The notes: a model not told the origin generated them from the letters alone. A stretch of DNA of 64,000 nt from JAUIAI01 sp041396685 (GCA_041396685.1 JAWKYD010000013.1:62001-126000); one strand, 5' to 3'; shown: positions 52,860 to 61,915, numbered from the stretch's first letter. Translations and numbers: made by a program.

Positions 52860-53671
52860 GCGGCCGCGGCCTCTTCGGTGTCGTCTTCGTCCACCGACTG
52901 GATCGTCGCCTGCCAGTCTTCCTCGCCGTAGATGCGCGTGAGCGCGTCGGGCGTGAGCGCGTCGGGCCGGCCATCGAAGGCGATTTCACCGGCCTTCAGG
53001 CCGACGACGCGCTGCACGAACATCTGGGCCAGCGCGACATCGTGGATGTTGATCACCGCTGCCAGACCCCGCTCGGCGCACAACTCGCAGATCAGGCGCA
53101 TGATCTGCCGCGAGGTCTTCGGATCGAGCGACGCGGTGGGCTCGTCGACCAGTAACAGGCGTGGATCCTGGATCAGCGCGCGGGCGATGCCCACCCGCTG
53201 CCGCTGCCCGCCCGAGAGCGCATCGGCGCGCTTGTCGACCATCGCCAGCAGGCCGACGCGGTCGAGTAGCCGGAACGCCTCGTCGACGTCACGCTGCGGA
53301 TAGCGACGCGTCAGCGAGCGCCAGAAGCCCACATAGCCGAGCCGGCCCGACAACACGTTCTCCATCACGGTGAGCCGCTCGACCAGCGCGTACTCCTGGA
53401 AGATCATGCCCATCTTGCGCCGGGCGCGACGAAGGCCCGACGCCCCCAGCGAGGTCAGGCTCTGACCATCGAGCAGGACCGTTCCGGCGCTGGGCTCGAC
53501 CAGGCGGTTGATGCAACGGATCAGGGTTGACTTGCCCGCACCCGACGGACCGATGAGCGCCAGCACCTGGCCCGGCGGAATCGCCAGGTCGACCCCTTTG
53601 AGCGCCTGATCGCCGGTGGGATAGGTCTTGCTCAGGCCCTTGATCTCGAGTGTGGGGTTCGCTTGATTCAT
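52856..53671 (-). CDS. phnC: Phosphonate-type ABC transporter ATPase PhnC
   Basis: 271-residue ATPase with Walker A GPSGAGKST, signature LSGGQRQRVGIARAL, Walker B LLLVDEPTASLD and switch histidine NIHDVAL. The family block KMGMIFQEYALVERLTVMENVLSGRLGY is typical of PhnC. Energises uptake of phosphonate, phosphite or a related anion. It is separated from phnD by 91 bases holding a hairpin. Confidence 0.9.
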   Translation of the reverse strand: MNQANPTLEIKGLSKTYPTGDQALKGVDLAIPPGQVLALIGPSGAGKSTLIRCINRLVEPSAGTVLLDGQSLTSLGASGLRRARRKMGMIFQEYALVERLTVMENVLSGRLGYVGFWRSLTRRYPQRDVDEAFRLLDRVGLLAMVDKRADALSGGQRQRVGIARALIQDPRLLLVDEPTASLDPKTSRQIMRLICELCAERGLAAVINIHDVALAQMFVQRVVGLKAGEIAFDGRPDALTPDALTRIYGEEDWQATIQSVDEDDTEEAAAA

Positions 53672-53729
53672 AGCGTGGCCTGACGCGGCTTGGCTGCCGC
53701 GCCGGCGGATCGGCGGGCCATGGAGGGCG

Positions 53730-53747
53730 GCGCGCCGCGAGGCGCGC
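53730..53747 (-). other. Intergenic hairpin between phnD and phnC
   Basis: A perfect 7-base-pair GC stem (GCGCGCC with GGCGCGC) with a 4-base loop lies 16 bases after the phnD stop. No U-run follows, so it is probably an mRNA-stabilising or attenuating element of the operon. Confidence 0.4.
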
Positions 53748-53762
53748 GCTGATCGCCCCGGA

Positions 53763-54740
53763 TTACTTGCAGGTGTATTTGACCCCGTTGGCCGCGTCGA
53801 TCTTGCGGATCACGCTCCAGAAGTCTTTGTAGTTCATCTTCAGGAACTGCCCTTCGCCGGACTTCTCGAATTCTTTCTTTAGCGAAGAACCTTCCCAGGG
53901 AAACGTGAAGAAGGCCTCCTGGATCTTGGCCTGCAACTCGGGCTTGAGGTTGTAGACGACGCCGAAGCCGGTGGTCGGGAAGGTCTGCGACTTGTAGATG
54001 CTCTTGACCTGCTCGGGTTTGATCACCTTGCGCTCGATCATGCGCGCCATGACCGAATTGGCGATCGCGGCGGCCGGATAGTCCTTGTTGGCTACGCCGA
54101 GAATCGAGTTGTCGTGCTTGCCCGAGAAGGCGGGCTCGAAATCCTTACCGGCCACCATGCCGTATTCGGCCTTCAGCAGCGCCGACGGGGCCTTGAAACC
54201 GGAGTTCGAGGTCTGCGAGGTGAACGCCATGGTCTTGCCCTTGATGTCCTCGACCTTCTCGACGCCAGAGCCCGGATACGTGATGATCTCCATCTCGTAG
54301 CCGAAATGGCCGCTCTCGCTGGCCATGATCGTGAAGGGCCGGAAACCCGCGCAATTTACCGCCAGGGGGTTAGAACCGGTGTTGAATCCGGCGATGTGCA
54401 GGCGCCCCGAGCGCATCGCCTCGATCTGGGCGGCATTGGACTGCACCGGGAAGAACACGGCCTTCTTGCCCGTGACCTTCTCCAGGTGCTTGAGAAAGTC
54501 GGACCAGGCCTCGCGGTAGACGGCGGGATCCTCGACCGGGGTATAGGCGAAGATCAGCGTGGAAGGGTCGAGTTGCCGGGCAGGATCGGTGGGGATGTCG
54601 GCGATCATGTCGCCATCGGCATCGCAAAAGCGTTGGTCGAGATCGCCGCGCGGGCAGTCTGCCGCCAGCGCTGTCGCCGGGCCGACCAGACCCATGCCGA
54701 ACACGGCCGCGACGCTGATGAGCAGTTGCTTCAATTTCAT
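53763..54740 (-). CDS. phnD: Phosphonate/phosphite-type substrate-binding protein PhnD
   Basis: 325 residues with a signal peptide (LLISVAAVFGMGLVGPATALAA). The PhnD-like core includes FAYTPVEDPAVY, VQSNAAQIEAMRSGRLHIAGF and FTSQTSNSGFKAPSALL. Between signal and core lies a segment with two cysteines and an acidic loop, CDADGDMIADIPTD, resembling a D-x-D-x-D calcium-binding loop. GGAGGAGGG precedes the ATG at 54740. No C-P lyase or phosphonatase gene is in the window, so the ligand is open. Confidence 0.88.
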   Translation of the reverse strand: MKLKQLLISVAAVFGMGLVGPATALAADCPRGDLDQRFCDADGDMIADIPTDPARQLDPSTLIFAYTPVEDPAVYREAWSDFLKHLEKVTGKKAVFFPVQSNAAQIEAMRSGRLHIAGFNTGSNPLAVNCAGFRPFTIMASESGHFGYEMEIITYPGSGVEKVEDIKGKTMAFTSQTSNSGFKAPSALLKAEYGMVAGKDFEPAFSGKHDNSILGVANKDYPAAAIANSVMARMIERKVIKPEQVKSIYKSQTFPTTGFGVVYNLKPELQAKIQEAFFTFPWEGSSLKKEFEKSGEGQFLKMNYKDFWSVIRKIDAANGVKYTCK

Positions 54741-54895
54741 GGTTGCCCTCCTCCAGGCAATGATCGCTGTCATTTTTTCCGGGCGCAGTATCCGCCGGCA
54801 GTCATGCTTTGGCAAGCGAAGGCGTCTTGCGCACCGGGCGCTTCTCGCGGGATCCAGCGACGCGGCCTCGCGCCCCTGACCACCCGAGAGCACAT

Positions 54896-56227
54896 TCAAC
54901 GCGACGCGAACAACAGCTCCGGCAGCCATAGCGCGACCGCCGGGAACACCACGATCAGGAACAGCCCGAACAGTTCGACCACCGTGTACGGACCGACCGA
55001 CCAGTAGATGTCCTTCATGGTCACGCTGGGCGGCGCCACCGAGCGCAGATAAAACAGATTGAAACCGAACGGCGGGGTCATGTAGCTGATTTCCATCATG
55101 ACCACGAACAGAATGCCGAACCAGACCGGGTCGAAGCCGTGCGCCGCCACCAGCGGCAGGAACACCGGCAGGGTGATCAGCATGATGCCGACCGGATCGA
55201 GCAGCATGCCCAGCACGAACAACACCACCATCATGAAAAACAGCGAGCCCCACTTGCCGCCGGGAATGGCCTGCGTCAGATCGGTGATGAGGCTTTCGGC
55301 GCCCATCGCCGTGTAGGCCGTCGAATAGGCATGCGCGGCGAACACGATCCAGGTAATGATGGTGGTCAGCCGGAAGGTGCGCAGCGCCGACTCCGACACA
55401 TTGGCCCAGGTGAGCTTGCGGTTGACCGCGCTGGCCACCAGCGCGCCGAAAACGCCCACGGCAGCCGCCTCGGTCACCGTCGCAAAGCCGGCGAAGATCG
55501 CGCCCAGAACGATGAAGATGATGAAGATCGGCAGGAAGACCGCGCTCAGCGCCTTGAACTTGTCGCCCCAGCTGCCGCGCTCTTCGGGCGGCAGCGCCGG
55601 CCCCAGATGCGGCTGAAACCAGCAGCGGATGCCGATGTAGAGCGACACCAGCACGAACAGCAGCAGCCCCGGCCCGACGCCGGCGGCGAACAGCTTGCCC
55701 ACCGACACCTCGGAAATCAGCGCATAGAGCACCATCAGAATGGACGGCGGAATCAGGATGCCCCAGCCGCCACCGGCATTGATCGCGCCCAACGCCAGAC
55801 GCTTGTCGTAGCCGCGCTCGAGCATCTGCGGCAGCGCGATCGTGCCCATCGTGACCACCGCGGCCCCCGAGATGCCCGACATCGCCGCGAAGATCGTACA
55901 GATGGCCACCGTGCCGATGGCCAGACCGCCACGCACCCCGCCCCACCACAGATGCATCATGCGGAACAACGCGTGCGCGACACCGCTGCGCTCGAGCAGC
56001 ATGGCCATGAACACATAAAGCGGAATCGCGATCAGCGACGAGGTCTCCATCAGATCCCACATCTTCGAGGCGATCAGATAGAACGCGATCGGGCCTTGCT
56101 GGAAGTAAAGGAAGATGACCGACAGCCCGCCGAGCACGAAGGTGAGCGGCACGCCGAGCATGATGAAGATGAACAGCAGCCCGAAGAACAGGGCCGTCAG
56201 CACCTCGATCGAGAGTGATTCGAACAT
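54896..56227 (-). CDS. dctM: TRAP transporter large permease DctM
   Basis: 443-residue polytopic protein with about 12 to 13 hydrophobic helices. DctM signatures are FIMLGVPLTFVLGGLSV, YVFMAMLLERSGVA, MSGISGAAVVTMG, GGGWGILIPPSILMVLY and MLLDPVGIMLITLPVFLP. It is the ion-coupled translocation subunit. The start overlaps the dctQ stop by one base. Confidence 0.93.
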   Translation of the reverse strand: MFESLSIEVLTALFFGLLFIFIMLGVPLTFVLGGLSVIFLYFQQGPIAFYLIASKMWDLMETSSLIAIPLYVFMAMLLERSGVAHALFRMMHLWWGGVRGGLAIGTVAICTIFAAMSGISGAAVVTMGTIALPQMLERGYDKRLALGAINAGGGWGILIPPSILMVLYALISEVSVGKLFAAGVGPGLLLFVLVSLYIGIRCWFQPHLGPALPPEERGSWGDKFKALSAVFLPIFIIFIVLGAIFAGFATVTEAAAVGVFGALVASAVNRKLTWANVSESALRTFRLTTIITWIVFAAHAYSTAYTAMGAESLITDLTQAIPGGKWGSLFFMMVVLFVLGMLLDPVGIMLITLPVFLPLVAAHGFDPVWFGILFVVMMEISYMTPPFGFNLFYLRSVAPPSVTMKDIYWSVGPYTVVELFGLFLIVVFPAVALWLPELLFASR

Positions 56228-56790
56228 CAGTGCTTCTCCCCGGCCGGCTCACCGTCGGTGATCGGCCCGTAGGCCGATTCGTCGACCTCGACGCCCATCA
56301 CGATCATCACGTCGGCAATCAGTTTGATGATCCCCTGCAACAGCAGCAGCACAGCCGCCACCACGATCATGATCTTCGAGGGCCAGATCGGCGCCCGCCA
56401 GGTGGTTTCGTAGCTGACCTCCCAGCTCGAGACGCTGTCGGCGGCCATCAGCCACGCCTCGCGCACCAGCACACCGATGAACAGGAAGAACAGCACCGAG
56501 GTGACGATATCGACGATCGCCTGCTTGCGCTTGGAGAAGTTGGCGTAGAACAGATCGACCTTGACGTGATCGCGGCGCGCCAGCAGATAGCCGCCTCCGA
56601 TGATCGCGTAAACACCGTAGATCAGCTTCGAGGCCTGTGACGACCACGAGATCGGGTTCTCCTGCACGTAGCGCATGATCACGTCGCCCAGCAAAAGGGC
56701 GAACAGAATCAGCACGACATAGCTGAAGACCCGTCCGATGATCTTGTTGGTGGTGGTGATCGTACGGGCGGCGGCGGTGATCGGTCGCAT
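56227..56790 (-). CDS. dctQ: TRAP transporter small permease DctQ
   Basis: 187 residues with four hydrophobic helices, the DctQ topology (VFSYVVLILFALLLGDVIMRYV; DIVTSVLFFLFIGVLV; IMIVVAAVLLLLQGIIKLI). It pairs with DctM. No strong ribosome-binding sequence precedes the ATG at 56790; it lies 163 bases after dctP with a hairpin in between. Confidence 0.88.
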   Translation of the reverse strand: MRPITAAARTITTTNKIIGRVFSYVVLILFALLLGDVIMRYVQENPISWSSQASKLIYGVYAIIGGGYLLARRDHVKVDLFYANFSKRKQAIVDIVTSVLFFLFIGVLVREAWLMAADSVSSWEVSYETTWRAPIWPSKIMIVVAAVLLLLQGIIKLIADVMIVMGVEVDESAYGPITDGEPAGEKH

Positions 56791-56885
56791 CGGGAATCTG
56801 CCGTCAGAACAAGGTCGGGTCGCGGTCGTCGGGCAACCGCGCCGGAACCGCGCGCGGCCTGATCCGGCCGACCACGCACGTGCAT

Positions 56886-56934
56886 CCGGCGCCGGCCCGC
56901 TTCCGAAGGGAAGCGCGTCGGCGCCGGCCGTTTT
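56886..56934 (+). other. Large hairpin between dctP and dctQ
   Basis: Nested inverted repeat: outer stem CCGGCGCC (56886-56893) with GGCGCCGG (56920-56927), inner stem CGCTTCC (56898-56904) with GGAAGCG (56909-56915). On the plus strand it is followed by TTTT (56931-56934), but the genes are read on the minus strand, where no U-run follows. It may stabilise the dctP message and reduce dctQM expression. Confidence 0.5.
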
Positions 56935-56953
56935 ACATCAACGTCGGGTGAGC

Positions 56954-57994
56954 TCAGACGTAGCCGAGGTTCTTCATGAACTCGTTGAGCATCTCCACGC
57001 CCTTGGCCGCATTGCCACCCTTGGCGGCTTCTTCCTTGAGGATCTCGGACGAGGCCGTGGCGAACTTGGAGAGCACGTCGTCGGGGAAGCGCTTGACCTT
57101 GACGTTCTGCTCACCCACCCCCTTGGCCAGCGCCAACTGCTCTTTGTATTGGTATTCGGCCGTGCGCTTCCAGAAGCGCACCTCGAGCAGATTGAAGAAG
57201 GCCGTGCGCAGGTCTTCCGGCAGTGCGTCGACCGCCTTCTGGTTCATGATGAGGGTGTCCATCGCGAGGCCCATGGTGGGCTTCATGTGGAACTTGGCCA
57301 CCTCCCAGAGGCTCATGGACAAGGCCCCCTGCGCGGCCCCCCAGTGCGCGCCATCGACCACGCCGCTGGCCAGGCTCTGATAGAGCTCGGGGCCGGCGAT
57401 GTTCTGGGTCGAGGCGCCCGCCCCCTCGAGGAACTTCAGGAAGGTGCCGGCCGAGCGCAACTTGAGCTTGGAGAAATCGGCCGCGGAGTTGACCTCTTTC
57501 GAGACCACCAGCTCGGTCGGGTAGACCTTCTCGGCCCGCGACACCACGCCGTGGCGCTTGAGGTCGTCGTTGAACATGGCCTCGAGGCCCATGTTCTTCA
57601 GGAAGTGGGCGAACTCCCAGGGCTCGCGCAGCGTGCCCGGCACGCCGTAGGCCAGGCCCGCGGTGGAGGCCTCGCCGAGGATGTAGCCGGGCGCGATGGT
57701 GCCCATTTCGACCACACCACGTTTGACGATGTTGAAGATCTCGCGGCCCTTGGCGAATTCACCGGCGCCGAACAATTGAAGCTTGAAACGGCCGCCGGTG
57801 ATCTGCTCGAGTTCCTCGGCGATCAGGGCCAGGCTGTCGCCGAACGACGCCGAGGCCTTGGGCCAGTGCGACTGTACCTTCCAGGTGACCGAATCGGCGG
57901 CCCGGGCGGTGCCGATGATGGCTGGCGCAACCACCAGCGCCGCCCCACCGACCATGGCCTTGCGCCGGCTGGCACGCATGTTGTCTCCGTTCAT
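56954..57994 (-). CDS. dctP: TRAP transporter solute-binding protein DctP
   Basis: 346 residues. Twin-arginine-like signal (RASRRKAMVGGAALVVAPAIIGTARA), then the DctP fold: WKVQSHWPKASASFGDSL, DGAHWGAAQGALSMSLWEVAKFH and the region around FWKRTAEYQYKEQ. The tryptophan-rich N-terminus and the length match the mannitol/chloroaromatic/alpha-keto-acid-type group of DctP. AGGAGGAG precedes the ATG. First gene of the operon. Confidence 0.9.
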   Translation of the reverse strand: MNGDNMRASRRKAMVGGAALVVAPAIIGTARAADSVTWKVQSHWPKASASFGDSLALIAEELEQITGGRFKLQLFGAGEFAKGREIFNIVKRGVVEMGTIAPGYILGEASTAGLAYGVPGTLREPWEFAHFLKNMGLEAMFNDDLKRHGVVSRAEKVYPTELVVSKEVNSAADFSKLKLRSAGTFLKFLEGAGASTQNIAGPELYQSLASGVVDGAHWGAAQGALSMSLWEVAKFHMKPTMGLAMDTLIMNQKAVDALPEDLRTAFFNLLEVRFWKRTAEYQYKEQLALAKGVGEQNVKVKRFPDDVLSKFATASSEILKEEAAKGGNAAKGVEMLNEFMKNLGYV

Positions 57995-58188
57995 AATCTC
58001 CTCCTGTTGATCGAGCCGATGCGCCGGCGCGACAGTCGTCGGGCAGCGCTGGGCGTCGGCCCATCATAACCCAGCAGCCACGCGCATCATCGAAAACCGG
58101 CCATCGCGGCCGCCACGGCGCGCGATGCGATTGCCGCGACGACCACCACGATTCGAAGCTCCGCCCGGCGGGCGGCCGAGACAAGCCC

Positions 58189-59511
58189 ATGGACAGCCGA
58201 ACCAACGAGCCACCGGCCACGGGCCCCGGAGACGCGCGGGCACGCGCGTCCGCCGGCGCGCGTGGCGGCCTACCCTCGGCGCAGGCTCCCGCCTCCGCGC
58301 GCGCGTTGTTCGGTGCGGTTGAGTTCCGTCGGCTGTGGACGATCGGCATGCTCACGTTCATCGTGCGCTGGCTCGAGATCCTGGCCTACGGCGTGTACGG
58401 CTATGCGCAGACCGGCTCGGCAGTGATCGTGGCCATGCTGACCATGCTGCGCGTACTGCCCATGGGCTTGTTCGGCATGCTGTTCGGCACGCTGGCCGCG
58501 CGGGTCTCGCGGCGCCGCGGCGTTCTCACTTATCTGTGGAGCTCGTGGCTCACCTGTTCGGTGCTGCTGCTGATCGCCGCACTGGGCATGCTCGAGATCT
58601 GGCATCTGGCCGTGGCGAGCTTTGTCAATGGCGCTGCCTGGGCCGCCGACAATCCATTCCGGCGGGCCATGATCGGCGACGCGGTAGGCCCCCTGAACAT
58701 GGGCATGGCCATGACGCTGGATGTCGGTGCCAGCAATGCCAGCCGCCTGGCCGGCCCGGCGCTGGGCGGCCTGCTGCTGGCGCACGCCGGTATCGTCGGC
58801 ATCTTCGTGTTCGGGCTGCTCGCCTACTCGCTCGCCCTGCTCGCCGCGCGCGCCACTGCCCGCGCGCCCGAGAGCGATGCCCGCGCGGCCGGCGGCCTGC
58901 GCCAGGCCATGGTCGAGGGACTGCGGGCGGCCAGGAGCAACCCGCGCCTGGCGGGCGCGCTGTGGGTGACGATCGTGTTCAACCTGTTCGGCTGGCCCGT
59001 TACCAGCATGGTGCCGGTGATCGCGCGCGACCAGCTCGGCCTCGACGCCGACGGCACCGGCCTGCTGGCCAGCATGGATGGTCTGGGTGCGCTGATTGCG
59101 GCAGTGGCACTGACCCGCTACGCGCGACCGAGCGACTATGGCCGCCTGTACATCGGCGGCGTGCTCCTCTACCTGGGCATGGTGGGCTTGTTCGCGCTTG
59201 CGCCCTGGACGCTGCTGGCCGGCACCGCCCTGTACGGCATGGGCACAGGCCAGGCGGCGTTCGCGGTCATGCAGGCCACGCTGATCTACCTGGCCGCGAC
59301 CCCGTCGACCCGGACACAGGCAATGGGCCTGCTGACGATGTGCATCGGCCTGGGACCCCTGGGCTTCGTATCGATCGGGGCCTTGGCCGATTTCCTAAGC
59401 GCCCCGCTGGCCGCCTTCATCACGGCGCTGGTCGGCGTGGTGGCAATGATCGCGAGCTGGCCGTGGTGGCGCGCGGTCTGGCGCGAGCCGCCGCCCGACA
59501 CCGGCTGCTGA
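58189..59511 (+). CDS. MFS transporter
   Basis: 440 residues with about 12 hydrophobic helices after an Ala/Gly-rich hydrophilic N-terminus of about 40 residues. The second-helix/loop pattern GMLFGTLAARVSRRRGVLTYL corresponds to the MFS loop 2-3 motif. Probably an efflux-type permease of the EntS-like group; substrate unknown. The last codons lie in a 13-base tandem repeat. Transcribed away from dctP. Confidence 0.8.
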   Translation: MDSRTNEPPATGPGDARARASAGARGGLPSAQAPASARALFGAVEFRRLWTIGMLTFIVRWLEILAYGVYGYAQTGSAVIVAMLTMLRVLPMGLFGMLFGTLAARVSRRRGVLTYLWSSWLTCSVLLLIAALGMLEIWHLAVASFVNGAAWAADNPFRRAMIGDAVGPLNMGMAMTLDVGASNASRLAGPALGGLLLAHAGIVGIFVFGLLAYSLALLAARATARAPESDARAAGGLRQAMVEGLRAARSNPRLAGALWVTIVFNLFGWPVTSMVPVIARDQLGLDADGTGLLASMDGLGALIAAVALTRYARPSDYGRLYIGGVLLYLGMVGLFALAPWTLLAGTALYGMGTGQAAFAVMQATLIYLAATPSTRTQAMGLLTMCIGLGPLGFVSIGALADFLSAPLAAFITALVGVVAMIASWPWWRAVWREPPPDTGC

Positions 59512-59544
59512 CGCCGGCTGCTGACACCGGCTGCTGACGCCGGA
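59497..59544. repeat. 13-base tandem repeat across the MFS gene stop codon
   Basis: Three copies of GACRCCGGCTGCT (59497, 59510, 59523) and a partial fourth (59536). The MFS stop codon (59509-59511) falls in the first repeat junction. The unit is not a multiple of three, so copy number changes could alter the last residues. Confidence 0.75.
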
Positions 59545-59567
59545 CGTCGACACCAGCCACCGACGTG

Positions 59568-59598
59568 AAAACGCCAGCGACCTTCACGGACGCTGGCG
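59568..59598 (-). terminator. Rho-independent terminator of the MetE-like gene
   Basis: Perfect 8-base-pair stem CGCCAGCG with CGCTGGCG (59572-59579 and 59591-59598), followed on the minus strand by TTTT (59568-59571). It lies 36 bases after the stop of the minus-strand gene that ends at 59635. Confidence 0.65.
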
Positions 59599-59634
59599 CT
59601 CACGCGGGCGGCCGTCCCGGCCCGCCTCGGACGA

Positions 59635-60759
59635 TCAGGCGTCGACGCCGCCCCAGACCGCCTCGGCGGTCTTGACCACCAGTTCGAGCTTGCGGCGTTG
59701 ATCATCGAAGGTGATCGCGTTGCCTTCTTCGGTGGAGGCGAAACCGCACTGGGGCGCGATGCCGAGCTGGTCGATGTCGGCGTACTTCGAGGCCTCTTCG
59801 AACTTGCGCTTGAGATCGTCGAGCGATTCCATCTCGCCGGTCTTGGTGGTGATGAAGCCGGGCATCACCCGCTGCTTGCCCTTGGCCAGCAGCCGCAGCG
59901 GCTCGAGCCCGCCCGCGCGCTCGGTGTCGTACTCCATGAAGAAGATGTCGACGCCGGTCTTGTTGAAGATGGCGTCGGCCGCCGGGTCGTAACCGCCCGC
60001 GGCGGCATAGGTGGAGCGGAAGTTGCCGCGGCACATGTGCATGCCGATCTTCATGTCGGCCGGGCGGTCCTTGATGGCCTCGTGCATCATCCAGGCGTAG
60101 CGGTCGATCAGCCAGTCGGGATCCTGCCCCTCGGCCTTCTTGGCCTCGCGGTGCTTGGGGTCGCACAGATAGGCGAAGAAGATGTCGTCCATCTGCAGGT
60201 AGCGGCAACCGGCGTCGTAGAACGACTGCACGGCCTGCTTGTAGGCGGCCGCGATGTCGGTGAACAGTGCCTGGGCGTCTTCCTTGTACACCTTGGGGTG
60301 GATGTCGTCGGGTGCGATGCGGAAGTGGCAGCAGCTCGGGCCCGGGATCGAGATCTTGGGCATGACCTCGGTCACCGAGGCCACGTAGCGGAAGTGATCG
60401 AGCATCGGATGATCGGCCGGAAAGCCGATGGAACCGCGAATGACCGGGAACGTCGGCCGCAGCTTGATGCCCGCGAACTGCACGCCCTCGTCGCGCTGCT
60501 CGAGGTTGTAGCCGTCGAGCCCGCCGATGAAATCGTAGTGCCACCACGAGCGGCGAAACTCACCGTCGGTGACCACCGGCAGGCCGACCTCTTCCTGCAG
60601 CCTGACCGCGCCACGAATGGCCTCGTCCTCGACCGCGCGCAGTTCGTCCGCCGAAATCGACTTGTCTTCGAAAAACTTCTTGCGCGCCGCCTTGACGCTG
60701 TCGGGGCGCAGCAGACTGCCGACGTGATCGGCTCGGAACGGCGGGGTCAGATTGGCCAT
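59635..60759 (-). CDS. MetE C-terminal-like (cobalamin-independent methionine synthase II family) enzyme
   Basis: 374 residues covering only the catalytic half of MetE; the N-terminal folate-oligoglutamate half is absent, as in archaeal MetE and other short methyltransferases. FRADHVGSLLRP start block, YLQMDD, and zinc ligands in GMHMCRGN (His, Cys), FFMEYD (Glu) and PQCGF (Cys) are present. It should bind a thiol substrate on zinc; substrate and methyl or alkyl donor are unknown. GGAGAG lies before the ATG at 60759. A terminator follows the gene. Confidence 0.85.
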   Translation of the reverse strand: MANLTPPFRADHVGSLLRPDSVKAARKKFFEDKSISADELRAVEDEAIRGAVRLQEEVGLPVVTDGEFRRSWWHYDFIGGLDGYNLEQRDEGVQFAGIKLRPTFPVIRGSIGFPADHPMLDHFRYVASVTEVMPKISIPGPSCCHFRIAPDDIHPKVYKEDAQALFTDIAAAYKQAVQSFYDAGCRYLQMDDIFFAYLCDPKHREAKKAEGQDPDWLIDRYAWMMHEAIKDRPADMKIGMHMCRGNFRSTYAAAGGYDPAADAIFNKTGVDIFFMEYDTERAGGLEPLRLLAKGKQRVMPGFITTKTGEMESLDDLKRKFEEASKYADIDQLGIAPQCGFASTEEGNAITFDDQRRKLELVVKTAEAVWGGVDA

Positions 60760-60907
60760 ATGCTCTCTCCAGGGGCGCCATCTGCGCCCGGTTGTGATCG
60801 GGGTTGGGTCGGTCGCCCGCGGCGGCGACGCACGCGCACGGGCCGGCCGACAGCGTTCGGGTCGGTCCAGCCAGGAACCAGAAATCGATTGTAGACCCGT
60901 CGCTGCG

Positions 60908-61888
60908 TCAGCGCAGGTGTTCTCGCCCATGCGGGCGCAATCGGTCGAGAATCGGTCCGGCCGGCACGATGCCGGTCGGATTGATGTTGCGGTGGCTCTC
61001 GTAGTAGTGCCGCTGGGCATGATCGAACCGGCAGGTGTCGGCCACCCCGGGCCACTGGTAGAGCTCGCGGGTGTAAGCCCAGAGATGGGGGTAATCGACC
61101 AGACGGCGCAGATTGCACTTGAAGTGGCCGTGGTAGACGATATCGAAGCGCAGCAGCGTCGGCAGCAGGCGCCAGTCGGCCTCGGTCGGCGCCGGTCCGA
61201 CCAGATAGCGGTGCCCGCCCAGGTGCGACTCGAGCGCGTCCAGGGTGTCGAACAACGGGCCCACCGCTTCCTCGTAGGCTTTCTGCCGGGTCGCGAAGCC
61301 GGCGCGGTAGACACCGTTGTTCACGGTTGCGTAGATGCGCTCGTTCCAACGGTCGATGTCCGCCCGCAGGGGCTCGGGGTAGATGTCCACGCTCGTCGCG
61401 CCCAGCGCGTCGAACGCACTGTTGAGCATGCGGATGATCTCGGACGATTCGTTGGAAACGATCGTCTGCTCGTGGGTGTCCCAGAGCACGGGCACCGTGA
61501 CCCGGCCCGTGAAGCCCGGGTCGGCGCGCTGGTAGAGCTGGTAGAGAAGATCGAGACCGTAGAGCGAATCACCGACCACGCCGTCGGGGTCGGGCGCGAA
61601 GGTCCAGCCATCGTCGGCCATCAGCCAGTGCACGAACGACACCCCGATCATCGGCTCGAGGCCCTTGAGCGCGCGTGTGATCAGCGTGCGATGCGCCCAC
61701 GGACAGGCGTAGGAGACATACAGGTGATAGCGCCCGGCCTGGGCCGGGAAGCTGCGCCCATCGGGCCCCGGCCGGCCATCGGCAGTGACCGCGCCACGCC
61801 AGGTTGCCTCGGTTCTCTCGAACCGGCCCTCGTTGCCTTCGGTGTCATACCAGCGGTCCTGCCACCTGCCCTCGACCAGCAAGCCCAT
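60908..61888 (-). CDS. Glutathionyl-hydroquinone reductase (Xi-class GST)
   Basis: 326-residue glutathione transferase of the Xi class (YqjG/PcpF type). The catalytic cysteine is in SYACPWAHRT; the C-terminal helical domain includes NVNNGVYRAGFA-like VNNGVYRAGFATRQ, RFDIVYHGHFKCNLRRL and HRNINPTGIVP, all class-specific. It removes glutathione from glutathionyl-hydroquinones, restoring the hydroquinone. Useful in a catechol-degrading cell where quinones form, a contextual inference. Confidence 0.92.
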   Translation of the reverse strand: MGLLVEGRWQDRWYDTEGNEGRFERTEATWRGAVTADGRPGPDGRSFPAQAGRYHLYVSYACPWAHRTLITRALKGLEPMIGVSFVHWLMADDGWTFAPDPDGVVGDSLYGLDLLYQLYQRADPGFTGRVTVPVLWDTHEQTIVSNESSEIIRMLNSAFDALGATSVDIYPEPLRADIDRWNERIYATVNNGVYRAGFATRQKAYEEAVGPLFDTLDALESHLGGHRYLVGPAPTEADWRLLPTLLRFDIVYHGHFKCNLRRLVDYPHLWAYTRELYQWPGVADTCRFDHAQRHYYESHRNINPTGIVPAGPILDRLRPHGREHLR

Positions 61889-61915
61889 GCGCCCTCCTTC
61901 AGCATTCGGCCCGGC

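Noticed and set aside
54741..56252. A single 829-residue protein fusing the region opposite dctM with PhnD
   Set aside because: PhnD has a signal peptide and a strong Shine-Dalgarno sequence at its own ATG (54740); the upstream part is an out-of-frame reading of dctM.
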